From the NCBI RefSeq assembly GCF_000717475.1, contig NZ_JPIK01000020.1:124001-188000 (forward strand): DNA of 64,000 nucleotides. The letters run 5' to 3'. Below are positions 29,893-37,219 of this stretch, one piece after another. Made by a program: the position numbers and the translations under genes. The notes under the pieces are model-generated. The model was given only the letters and a program-made list of their open reading frames with translations, searched no databases and was not told where the DNA came from. The stretch is from Desulfonatronum thiodismutans. GTDB taxonomy: Bacteria; Desulfobacterota; Desulfovibrionia; Desulfovibrionales; Desulfonatronaceae. How positions within the stretch are numbered: position 1 is the stretch's first letter; each line of letters starts with the position of its first letter.

Positions 29893-30843
29893 TCAAATTG
29901 CGGAAAAAACAAGTATCACGAACTGTGCCATCAAAATCAGTCCTGCGCAAACTCCCATTCCGGCGAGCAGGGTTAGTCGAAACAGTTCGTTCAGCTTTAT
30001 ATCCGTCCAGATTTGATCTTCCGGCCCGAGCCAGGGCTTGGTCTTGATCCGGCCGAAGTAGCGGGTCGGCCCGCCCATTCCGGCCCGCAGGGCCAGGGCC
30101 GCGGCGGCCATGGGCCAGCCCGCGTTGGGGCTTTCTGTCAGGCTGGCCGTGCGGCGCAGATCGGACAGGCGGACACCCGGTTTGCCCAGCAGGCGGGCCG
30201 TTGTCGTCAAGGCCAGGGCAGTCAGCCGGGCCGGGACAAAGGCCAGCAGGTCGTCGGCCCGGGCCGCTGCCCAGCCCAACTCCCGCCAGTGCGGCGTCTT
30301 GTACCCCCACATGGAATCCATGGTGCTCACGGTCTTGTAAGCCCAAAGCCCGGCGGGACCGAGAAAGGCCAGGTAGAAAAAAGGAGCCGTGAAGGCGTCA
30401 TTGAGGTTTTCGCTGACGGTTTCGGCCAGGGCCCGGCGAATGCCGTTTTCGTCCAGGTGTTCCACGTCCCGGCTGACCAGCCCGGCAAGGGCCGTCCTGG
30501 CGGCTTCGACATCCTGCTCGCGGAGCAACCAGGCGACCCGGCGTCCTTCCTGAAGCAATCCGCCCAGGGCCAAACCGGCGAAGCTTAAATACAGAGCCAG
30601 AAACCAGCCGACCATGGGCAGGGAGACGATCAGCCGGACCGCGAATCCCACGCCCAGGGTCAGACCCAAAACGCAAAGCAGGCCCGCCAGTCGCGGAGGA
30701 AGCGGGGAAGATCGGGCGAGACGCTCCAGACGGTCCAGCAGCCACCCGATGAGCCGGACCGGATGCGGCCAGTTCGGCGGATCCTTGAGCCAGAGGTCCA
30801 GGGCTACGGCCAGAAGGGGAATCGTCAGGGTCAGCCAGAGCAT
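29893..30843 (-). CDS. cbiB: Adenosylcobinamide-phosphate synthase
   Basis: CbiB/CobD attaches aminopropanol phosphate to adenosylcobyric acid in cobalamin synthesis. The 316-residue membrane protein shows LKDPPNWPHPVRLIGWL at the N-terminus, RALAETVSENLNDAFTAPFFY, YKTVSTMDSMWGYK and SPNAGWPMAAAALALR, all family signatures, with several hydrophobic segments. No other cobalamin gene is adjacent and I see no cobalamin riboswitch box in the upstream gap. The upstream gap instead holds the CGATTT hexamer repeats. Confidence 0.93.
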   Translation of the reverse strand: MLWLTLTIPLLAVALDLWLKDPPNWPHPVRLIGWLLDRLERLARSSPLPPRLAGLLCVLGLTLGVGFAVRLIVSLPMVGWFLALYLSFAGLALGGLLQEGRRVAWLLREQDVEAARTALAGLVSRDVEHLDENGIRRALAETVSENLNDAFTAPFFYLAFLGPAGLWAYKTVSTMDSMWGYKTPHWRELGWAAARADDLLAFVPARLTALALTTTARLLGKPGVRLSDLRRTASLTESPNAGWPMAAAALALRAGMGGPTRYFGRIKTKPWLGPEDQIWTDIKLNELFRLTLLAGMGVCAGLILMAQFVILVFSAI

Positions 30844-30860
30844 GTTTGCTCCCTACGTGA

Positions 30861-30988
30861 TCCGCATCCAAATCGAAATCGCAATCGAAATCGCAATCGA
30901 ACGTCATGCCCAGGAAGATGGTCTGCCACGGGACGGTACACGGTGTTTTTCGATTTCGATCCCGATTTCGATTTCGACTTCGATTCGG
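30861..30988. repeat. Inverted hexamer-type minisatellite (CGAAAT / ATTTCG)
   Basis: Left block 30868-30902 consists of repeated TCGAAATCGCAA units; right block 30949-30988 of GATTTCGATTTCGA-type units on the opposite sense, about 50 bp apart, so the two can pair. In one frame the blocks read as alternating Asp/Phe. A similar block occurs at 56273-56312 before the shikimate kinase gene. Confidence 0.7.
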
Positions 30989-31029
30989 GATCAGCCACGG
31001 GGATCATGAAATGAACGCGGAAAGAAGCG

Positions 31030-31278
31030 TCAATCCTGAAACAGGCTGAGCTGCACCTCCCGCGGCTTCAGAGAGGCGTTGGCCGTCTCGGAAGCCGCGG
31101 GGGGGGGCGTAGCCTTGCGTTTGCGACGGGGAAAGGGATTCGTGCCGGTGCGAAAAGGATGCAGGGCGCAGGAAAAGTCCGGGCAGAGCCGGACTTCCTT
31201 GGGGCTGCCGCCGCAGCATTCCAGGCACTTGGCCCGAATGGCCTTGAGCGGATTGCGAAGGGTGCGCTTTTTGGCCAT
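31030..31278 (-). CDS. Small Cys-rich protein of unknown function
   Basis: An 82-residue basic protein, MAKKRTLRNPLKAIRAKCLE at the N-terminus, with cysteines at 18, 21, 22, 32 and 37. The order KAIRAKCLECCGGSPKEVRL, then LCPDFSCALHPFRTG, matches a small conserved family I have seen in deltaproteobacteria and in phage genomes; the Cys set suggests a zinc site. The C-terminal third is low-complexity. It follows ettA by 11 bp. The ribosome site is weak. Function unknown. Confidence 0.75.
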   Translation of the reverse strand: MAKKRTLRNPLKAIRAKCLECCGGSPKEVRLCPDFSCALHPFRTGTNPFPRRKRKATPPPAASETANASLKPREVQLSLFQD

Positions 31279-31289
31279 GGCCGAAAGAA

Positions 31290-32975
31290 TCAGCCGCGGG
31301 TGAACTTGCGGTACTTGATCCGCTTGGGAACGTCGGCGTCCTTTCCCAGACGTCGGCGGCGGTCCTCCTCGTACTCGGTGAAGTTCCCGTCGAAAAAGAC
31401 CACTTGGCTGTCGCCCTCAAAGGCCATGATGTGGGTGGCGATACGGTCCAGGAACCAGCGGTCGTGGCTGATTACCAGGACCGTTCCGGCGAAGTTCAGC
31501 AGGGCGTCTTCCAGGGCGCGCATGGTGTTCACGTCCAGGTCGTTGGTGGGCTCGTCCAGCAGCAGGACGTTGGCCCCTTCCTTGAGCATCCGGGCCAGAT
31601 GGACCCGGTTGCGCTCCCCGCCGGAGAGCATGCCGACCTTTTTTTGCTGGTCCGCGCCGGTGATGTTGAAACGCCCCAGATAGGCACGGGCGTTGACCTC
31701 GCGGTTGCCCAGGCGGATCAGGTCGTGGCCGTCGCTGATCATCTCGAACACGGTCTTGTCCGCTTCCAGGTCGTCCCGCTTCTGGTCCACGTAGGCCAGC
31801 TTCACGGTCTCGCCCACGTCGATCCGGCCCGAGTCCGGCTGCTCCTGACCGGATATCATCCGGAACAGGGTGGTCTTGCCGGCCCCGTTGGGGCCGATGA
31901 TGCCCACGATGGCTCCGGGAGGAATCAAAAATTCGGCGTTGGCCAGCAGCATCCGGTCCCCGTAGGCCTTGCACAGATCCTGGGCCTCAATCACCTTCTG
32001 GCCCAGCCGGGGTCCGGGCGGAATATAGATTTCCAGCTCCTTGCCCTGCTTTTCGGATTCCTGGGACAAAAGTTGCTCATAGGCCCCGATCCGGGCCTTG
32101 CTCTTTGCGTGCCTGGCCCGCGGCGACATCCTGATCCACTCCAGTTCCCGCTGCAGGGTCTTTTGGCGGTCGCTTTCGGCCTTTTCCTCCTGGCGCAGAC
32201 GTTCCTTTTTCTGGTCCAGCCAGGAAGAATAGTTGCCCTTCCAGGGAATGCCCTTGCCCCGGTCCAGTTCCAGAATCCAACCGGCCACGTTGTCCAAAAA
32301 GTAGCGGTCGTGGGTCACGGCGATGATGGTTCCCGGGTACTGGTGGAGGTGGTGTTCCAGCCAGGCCACGGATTCGGCGTCCAGATGGTTGGTGGGCTCG
32401 TCCAGAAGCAGGATGTCCGGCTGCTGGAGCAACAAGCGGCACAGGGCCACCCGCCGCCGTTCCCCGCCGGAGACGATGTTCAGCGGCATGTCCGGGGGCG
32501 GGCAGCGCAGGGCGTCCATGGCCATTTCCAGACGACTTTCCAGTTCCCAGGCGTTCAGGGCGTCCAGCTTCTCCTGGACCGAGGCCTGTCGGGTCAGCAG
32601 GGCGTCCATGGCCTCGTCGCTCATGGGTTCCGCGAACTGGGCGTTGATTTCCTCAAACTCCTTGAGCAGGCGGACGGACTCTCCGGCGCCTTCCTCGACA
32701 ACTTCAAGAACCGTGCGCGTTTCATTGGCCAGCGGCTCCTGTTCCAGGTAGCCGATGGTGTGCCCCGGAGCCAGGGAGGTGGAACCTTGGAAGTCCTGGT
32801 CCACTCCGGCCAGGATTTTCAGCAGGGTGCTCTTTCCGGAGCCGTTCATTCCCAGGACGCCGATTTTCGCCCCGTAAAAACAGGAAAGGGAAATGTCCTT
32901 CAAGATCGGCTTTTTATCGTAGTACTTGCTGACCCTGTGCATGGAATAGATGATTTTTTTATCGTCAGTGCTCAT
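31290..32975 (-). CDS. ettA: Energy-dependent translational throttle, ABC-F ATPase
   Basis: EttA binds the ribosomal E site and gates entry into elongation according to ATP/ADP ratio. The 561-residue soluble protein has two ABC domains: Walker A GMNGSGKSTL (about 42-51) and GPNGAGKTTL (about 355), signatures VSGGERRRVAL and LSGGERNRVHL, and Walker B LLLDEPTNHLDAES and LLLDEPTNDLDVNT. An arm insertion in domain 1 and the linker (ERLRQEEKAESDRQ) are present. Opening MSTDDKKIIYSMHRVSKYYD is characteristic of EttA rather than Uup or AbcF resistance proteins. Confidence 0.95.
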   Translation of the reverse strand: MSTDDKKIIYSMHRVSKYYDKKPILKDISLSCFYGAKIGVLGMNGSGKSTLLKILAGVDQDFQGSTSLAPGHTIGYLEQEPLANETRTVLEVVEEGAGESVRLLKEFEEINAQFAEPMSDEAMDALLTRQASVQEKLDALNAWELESRLEMAMDALRCPPPDMPLNIVSGGERRRVALCRLLLQQPDILLLDEPTNHLDAESVAWLEHHLHQYPGTIIAVTHDRYFLDNVAGWILELDRGKGIPWKGNYSSWLDQKKERLRQEEKAESDRQKTLQRELEWIRMSPRARHAKSKARIGAYEQLLSQESEKQGKELEIYIPPGPRLGQKVIEAQDLCKAYGDRMLLANAEFLIPPGAIVGIIGPNGAGKTTLFRMISGQEQPDSGRIDVGETVKLAYVDQKRDDLEADKTVFEMISDGHDLIRLGNREVNARAYLGRFNITGADQQKKVGMLSGGERNRVHLARMLKEGANVLLLDEPTNDLDVNTMRALEDALLNFAGTVLVISHDRWFLDRIATHIMAFEGDSQVVFFDGNFTEYEEDRRRRLGKDADVPKRIKYRKFTRG

Positions 32976-33028
32976 GGTTCGTCCGAAGTGTCCGTAACGG
33001 GTTCAAGGTTGGTTCGATGGAGTGAATG

Positions 33029-33072
33029 TGAAAAAAAACCGGACATCCTCCCAAAGAGGCTGTCCGGTTTGA
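33029..33072 (-). terminator. Terminator of the 61-residue gene
   Basis: AACCGGACA and TGTCCGGTT form a 9-bp stem around a 15-nt loop; on the minus strand the stem is followed by a run of T (the plus strand shows eight A residues before it). Confidence 0.8.
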
Positions 33073-33091
33073 AGGAAAATTTAAGGACAGG

Positions 33092-33277
33092 CTAGTGGCC
33101 GTGCCCGTGTCCGTCGTCGCTGAGGGTATCCTTGATGGACTTCATCACGACATAGCCGACGCCTGAACCAATGAGGATCAGGGCCAGGTAAAAGGCACCC
33201 ATGAAAATGGCGTGGTCAGGCATCCACCAGGGGATGTCCTGAGGCAAAAAACTTTGAATGGTTTCTCCGGGAAGCAT
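33092..33277 (-). CDS. Small membrane protein with His-rich tail
   Basis: A 61-residue protein with one hydrophobic helix (about 24-45, FMGAFYLALILIGSGVGYVV) and a C-terminal DDGHGHGH tail that could bind metal. The ribosome site AGGAG precedes the ATG; a terminator follows its stop, so it looks like a real single gene. It lies 20 bp after HU. I do not recognise the family; the tail and helix resemble small accessory subunits of respiratory complexes, which is speculation. Confidence 0.72.
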   Translation of the reverse strand: MLPGETIQSFLPQDIPWWMPDHAIFMGAFYLALILIGSGVGYVVMKSIKDTLSDDGHGHGH

Positions 33278-33297
33278 CGTTCACTCCTGTGCAAAAG

Positions 33298-33570
33298 TTA
33301 GTTGACGGCGTCTTTAAGCAGCTTGCCGGGGCGAAATTTGACGACCTTGCTGGCCGGAATCTTGATTTCCTGACCGGTCCGGGGATTGCGACCGGTGCGC
33401 TCCTGGCGCTGCTGAACCTCGAAGGTGCCGAAGCCGGTCAAGGTCAATTTCCCGTTGGCGGAAAGAATTTCCTCAACGGAATCAATAAAAGCATTGAGGG
33501 CGCTCTCCGCGCTCGCCTTGGTCATTCCCGCCTTGCCGGCGACTTTCGATACCAGATCCGCCTTTGTCAT
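33298..33570 (-). CDS. DNA-binding protein HU
   Basis: A 90-residue histone-like protein with MTKADLVSKVAGKAGMTKAS, LTGFGTFEVQQRQERTGRNPRTGQEIKI and PGKLLKDAVN, the complete HU/IHF fold; the DNA-intercalating arm includes RNPRTG. AAAGGAG precedes the ATG at 33570; the frame upstream is open but unsupported. It compacts and bends DNA. HU versus IHF subunit cannot be proven by eye, but the sequence is HU-like. Confidence 0.95.
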   Translation of the reverse strand: MTKADLVSKVAGKAGMTKASAESALNAFIDSVEEILSANGKLTLTGFGTFEVQQRQERTGRNPRTGQEIKIPASKVVKFRPGKLLKDAVN

Positions 33571-33612
33571 AACGCTCTCTCCTTTTGCACATATGGGTGA
33601 TGGTGAAAAAAA

Positions 33613-33641
33613 AATATCTGTCAGATTGACAGCCCTATCAA
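33613..33641 (-). promoter_or_regulatory. Candidate promoter of HU
   Basis: Minus-strand TTGATA (33641-33636) and GATATT (33618-33613) with 17-bp spacing, about 40 bp before the start codon. Confidence 0.5.
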
Positions 33642-33891
33642 CGACCTTCCTTGGACGGCCTCTAGCCCAAAGCCGCCGCCATTGCAAGAAACCAAGGAAA
33701 AAAATGGTGGAAACCGCGCGTCCGGCGTGGACGATTCGGTTTGCCATATATAATCCTTTTCAAGATGTCCATGTTTTTTTCCGCATACGAACAACTTGTC
33801 ACCGAATAAACGATTGCGCTACGACCACGCAAACGAACGGGATTGAAAGACGTAATCGACATACCCTCAACAGATGCCAAGGAGCAGGAAC

Positions 33892-34371
33892 ATGCCGCGA
33901 AGGTCGCCTTTGGAAGCGCAATTGTATTCCCACCTCGGGCCATCGCGTTTTTCGGCCCTGGGCTTTCTCGGCCAGGATGCCCGGGACTTCGAGGACATTC
34001 TGGCCGACGACGCACGAACCCTGGATCGTCTGGGAGTGTCGAGGGAACGGCTGGTTCAAGGGCTGCGGGAGGTTTACGAACGGGCCTTGCAAGCCGGTGG
34101 AGATCCGGTGCGGGCGGGCACGGGGAGTTTCGCGGAGTGCCTGGAGTGCCGGGGACGGGTTCCCTCGCCGTTTCCAGGCGAGGGAACATTCGCCAAGCAT
34201 CAAGTTCGGGTGTTTCGCGATGATGGAACCGAAACTCTCGTCATCACCTCTTTGGCCCTGCACCTGATCGAACGGCACGGTTTTTTCCAAGGGATTGGTT
34301 CACCCTTTCGGATCGACCCAGCTCAAGCTGCCTCGGTGCTGGGGCTGGGTGCCGGGCGACAAAATGGTTGA
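33892..34371 (+). CDS. Conserved hypothetical protein
   Basis: A 159-residue soluble protein (MPRRSPLEAQLYSHLGPSRF). The N-terminal half is helical; the C-terminal half holds two cysteines in ECLECRGRVPSPFPGEGTF and the stretch VITSLALHLIERHGFFQGIGSPFRIDP. The CLEC pair could coordinate a metal. Start ATG at 33892 is chosen for GGAG 8 bp upstream; an ATG at 33874 in the same frame is possible. It converges with the LOG-family gene, 14 bp apart. I do not recognise it. Confidence 0.72.
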   Translation: MPRRSPLEAQLYSHLGPSRFSALGFLGQDARDFEDILADDARTLDRLGVSRERLVQGLREVYERALQAGGDPVRAGTGSFAECLECRGRVPSPFPGEGTFAKHQVRVFRDDGTETLVITSLALHLIERHGFFQGIGSPFRIDPAQAASVLGLGAGRQNG

Positions 34372-34385
34372 CCTCATTTCCGGGT

Positions 34386-35291
34386 TCAGTACTTGCGCTC
34401 CAGATTGTCGAAGGCCGCGATCCGGTCCCAAGCCTCATCGGCGGTTTCCACGAATTCAAACAAATCCAGGTCGTGAGGCGAGACGGTCCCGGCTTCCACC
34501 AGGGCTTCGAAGTTGATGACCTTTTTCCAGAATTGAGAGCCGAAGAGCAATACCGGCATGGGGGCGATCTTTCCGGTCTGGATCAGGGTCAGGGCGTCGA
34601 ACAGTTCGTCCAGGGTGCCGAACCCGCCGGGAAAAACCACCAGAGCCCGGGCCCGGATCAGAAAGTGCATCTTGCGGATGGCGAAATAGTGGAACTGGAA
34701 GCTGAGTTCCGGCGTAATATAGGGGTTGGGGGCCTGCTCATGGGGCAGGACGATGTTCAGGCCGATACTCTTGGCCTGGACTTCCGCCGCACCGCGGTTT
34801 GCCGCCTCCATGATTCCCGGGCCGCCGCCGGTGATCACCACATGGGTTTTTTTCTCCTCGCACTGGCAGTTTTCCGATATGATCCTGGAAAGCTTGCGGG
34901 CTTCCTCGTAATAGCGGCTGTGCTCCAGCGCGCTTTTGGCGGCCTGGAGTCGGGCCTTAGCGCCTTTGTCTTCGGGACCGTCAGGCTGATTCCCGACGGC
35001 GGCCAAGGCCTCGTCCAGCCGGGCTTGGGCGGTTTCGGCATCCAACAGCCTGGCGCTGCCGAAAACCACCACCGTGGACTCGATCCGACTATCCCGCATC
35101 AGCATTTCGGGCTTGAGCAGTTCCAGTTGGAGGCGAACCGGGCGCAGTTCATCCTGGAGAATGAAATCTTTGTCCAGAAAGGCCAGGCGATAGGCCGCGG
35201 ATTCGGTCTGTGGCGTGGAGGGCTGCTGTTGGGCCCTTGCGACGTCGTTTTGCGCCGAAGGGAAAAGGGTTTCCGGGTGGCTGGCGGCCAT
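34386..35291 (-). CDS. LOG-family protein (nucleotide 5'-monophosphate phosphoribohydrolase-like)
   Basis: A 301-residue protein of the lysine-decarboxylase-like/LOG family, whose characterised members hydrolyse nucleotide or cytokinin riboside monophosphates. Signature motifs GGGPGIMEAANRGA and PGGFGTLDELFDALTLIQTGK are intact. About 100 residues precede the core Rossmann fold (STVVVFGSARLL), longer than minimal LOG proteins and typical of the larger subgroup. ATG at 35291 follows AAGGAG; the frame runs on to 35441 without support. Substrate unknown. Confidence 0.88.
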   Translation of the reverse strand: MAASHPETLFPSAQNDVARAQQQPSTPQTESAAYRLAFLDKDFILQDELRPVRLQLELLKPEMLMRDSRIESTVVVFGSARLLDAETAQARLDEALAAVGNQPDGPEDKGAKARLQAAKSALEHSRYYEEARKLSRIISENCQCEEKKTHVVITGGGPGIMEAANRGAAEVQAKSIGLNIVLPHEQAPNPYITPELSFQFHYFAIRKMHFLIRARALVVFPGGFGTLDELFDALTLIQTGKIAPMPVLLFGSQFWKKVINFEALVEAGTVSPHDLDLFEFVETADEAWDRIAAFDNLERKY

Positions 35292-35469
35292 AGGCGTTCT
35301 CCTTGCTGATTGGTGGGTTGGGGGAAAGGGGACTTGTTGGCCTGTTTTTTGGGGATCGTCAATCTTGTCGCTCGAGCCTCCAGGGCGTCGCTTGCAAAAT
35401 CGGCGATGACGCCCTATCCATTTCCGATTGTTACGGTTCATGAACGAAAAACAAGGAGATCATCGCAGA

Positions 35470-36669
35470 ATGTTGACGGAAAAACACCTGGACGCCTATG
35501 CCCAGGTCATGATCTGGGCTCTGGACACAGCCAGAGGGCGCAAGCTGCGCAAGGGCAATATCGTCCTGCTGCAATCCGATCCCGCGGCTTCGGCCCTGGC
35601 CGAGAAAATATACGCGCTGCTGCTGGGTCGCTCGCTGCAACCCGTGGTACGCTGGAATCCCACGGTGCGCATGGAGCACGACTTCTACGCCCTGGGCGAG
35701 GACAAGCAACTCACGTTTCATCCTCCGGGGACCAAGGAATTGCTGGGGGCCGTGCACGGAGCGATTCATCTGCGTGCACCGGAGTCTTTGACTCATCTGC
35801 GCGATATCCGTCCTGAACGGATCAGTCTGGCCACCCTGGCCCGCAGGCCGTTGCGAGACATCCTGGACGCACGAGAACAGCGGGGACTTTTCGGCTGGAC
35901 CCTGGCCATGCTGCCCACCCTGGAGATGGCCCAGGCCGCGGGCATGGATCTGGACGCCTACTCCCGACAGATCGTGAACGCGTGTTACCTGAACGCCGAC
36001 GATGCCGTGGCCGGTTGGCGGGAAGTCTTCGACGCGGTCGGCCGGATTAAGCGCTGGCTGAACAAAATGAACCCGAAGACGCTCCGGGTGGAATCCGAAG
36101 GCATGGATCTGGAAGTCTCCCTCGGCGAGCAGCGCAAATGGGTGGGACTGTCCGGACACAACATCCCCAGCTTCGAAATCTTCCTTTCTCCGGACTGGCG
36201 TGGCGTGCGAGGTGTGTACGTCGCTGATCAACCATCATATCGCAACGGCAATCTGGTTTCCGGAGTGCGTTTGGAATTTGCTGATGGAAAGGTGATTTCG
36301 GCTCAGGCGGAACAAGGCGAGGCATTCCTACGTTCCCAGGTGGCCATGGACGAAGGAGCGGCCCAGGTCGGCGAGTTCTCCCTGACCGACAAGCGCTTCT
36401 CCCGCATCAATGCCTTCATGGCCAACACCCTGTTCGACGAGAACTACGGCGGCGAACACGGCAATTGCCATTTGGCTCTGGGGTCGTCCTATGTGGAGTC
36501 TTTCTCCGGAAAAGTCGCGGACTTGGACAAGCGCCGCAAGCGTGGCCTCGGGTTCAACGAGTCCGCCCTGCACTGGGATCTGGTCAATACCAATCCCAAG
36601 GTCGTCACGGCCCGGCTGCGATCGGGAAAAAGCCGGGTGATTTATGAAAATGGAGAATTTTGCTGTTAG
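35470..36669 (+). CDS. M29-family metallo-aminopeptidase
   Basis: A 399-residue cytoplasmic protein of the M29 (AmpS/thermophilic aminopeptidase) family. GVRLEFADGKVISAQAEQGE, DEGAAQVGEFSLTD with the metal-binding Glu, NTLFDENYGGEHGNCHLALGSSY and the C-terminal SALHWDLVNTNPKVVTARL are family signatures supplying the dinuclear metal ligands. ATG at 35470 has AAGGAG at 35453; upstream ATGs lack a site. Divergent from the LOG gene. Broad N-terminal peptide trimming is expected. Confidence 0.9.
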   Translation: MLTEKHLDAYAQVMIWALDTARGRKLRKGNIVLLQSDPAASALAEKIYALLLGRSLQPVVRWNPTVRMEHDFYALGEDKQLTFHPPGTKELLGAVHGAIHLRAPESLTHLRDIRPERISLATLARRPLRDILDAREQRGLFGWTLAMLPTLEMAQAAGMDLDAYSRQIVNACYLNADDAVAGWREVFDAVGRIKRWLNKMNPKTLRVESEGMDLEVSLGEQRKWVGLSGHNIPSFEIFLSPDWRGVRGVYVADQPSYRNGNLVSGVRLEFADGKVISAQAEQGEAFLRSQVAMDEGAAQVGEFSLTDKRFSRINAFMANTLFDENYGGEHGNCHLALGSSYVESFSGKVADLDKRRKRGLGFNESALHWDLVNTNPKVVTARLRSGKSRVIYENGEFCC

Positions 36670-36810
36670 CTTGTTTCCGTCCTGAAACTCTTTTGGGTCC
36701 GGATGCTGAAACCTCCGGTTTTCAAGGATAGCGGGGAATGCGTTGACTCGGGAAGATCAAGGATGGCAAACCTTGGCTCTCCCATCACACTCTTTATTCA
36801 GGAGGTCGGT

Positions 36811-37020
36811 ATGAGTCAGACGATCATCTACGGCAAACAGGGCTGACCCTACACCACCAACGCCCGTGAGGCGCATCCGGGTCATGTTTATCACGACGTG
36901 AAGACGGATCCCGGCCGGATGGAGGAAATGCTCACTCACAGCCAGGGCCAACGCAAAGTCCCGGTGATCGTGATCAATGGCAAGGCCACCGTGGGTTTTG
37001 GAGGCACCTGAGGCGTCTAA
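36811..37020 (+). CDS. Predicted selenoprotein with two UGA-encoded selenocysteines, glutaredoxin-like (UXX-star type)
   Basis: Reading UGA at 36844-36846 and 37009-37011 as selenocysteine gives one 69-residue protein from the ATG at 36811 (AGGAGGT 5 bp upstream) to TAA at 37018. It starts MSQTIIYGKQG-U12-PYT, where glutaredoxins have Cys-Pro-Tyr, contains the cis-Pro strand KVPVIVI (49-55) and ends GFGGT-U67-GV. There is no cysteine at all, so both redox positions would be Sec. A hairpin lies after each UGA; the second starts 11 nt downstream with GU at its tip, the geometry known for bacterial SECIS. The layout recalls the UXX-star family from memory. Thiol/disulfide exchange is inferred. 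Conventional gene callers would miss it. Confidence 0.85.
36861..36873 (+). promoter_or_regulatory. SECIS-like hairpin for first UGA
   Basis: CGCC and GGCG form a short stem around the loop CGTGA (GU inside the loop), beginning 14 nt after the first in-frame UGA. The stem is only 4 bp, so support is moderate. Confidence 0.45.
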
Positions 37021-37022
37021 CG

Positions 37023-37040
37023 CTTCGGCGGTCGCCGAAG
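37023..37040 (+). promoter_or_regulatory. SECIS-like hairpin for second UGA
   Basis: CTTCGGCG (37023-37030) and CGCCGAAG (37033-37040) form a perfect 8-bp stem with GT at the apex, starting exactly 11 nt after the second UGA. The E. coli fdhF element has the same 11-nt spacing and needs a GU in its loop. It lies beyond the TAA stop. Confidence 0.65.
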
Positions 37041-37048
37041 CTCATCTG

Positions 37049-37089
37049 CCCGGCATCAAGAGCGCCCGTCGCCGTGATGCCGGGTTTTT
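37049..37089 (+). terminator. Terminator of the selenoprotein gene
   Basis: CCCGGCATCA (37049-37058) and TGATGCCGGG (37075-37084) form a perfect 10-bp stem followed by five T residues. Confidence 0.88.
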
Positions 37090-37219
37090 CGTTCTTTCCG
37101 CATGCGGCATTTTGGATGGTCGATGCATGCCGTGACGCGAGGAGACGTCCCAGGCCCTTTGGCCGCCACGGCTCTGTCGTATAACTACCCCATGCTATCC
37201 AAGGTGAAGGAGTCCTCGC

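Noticed and set aside
30844..31029. Cobalamin riboswitch before cbiB
   Set aside because: No B12-box-like sequence on the coding strand; the gap is dominated by hexamer repeats.
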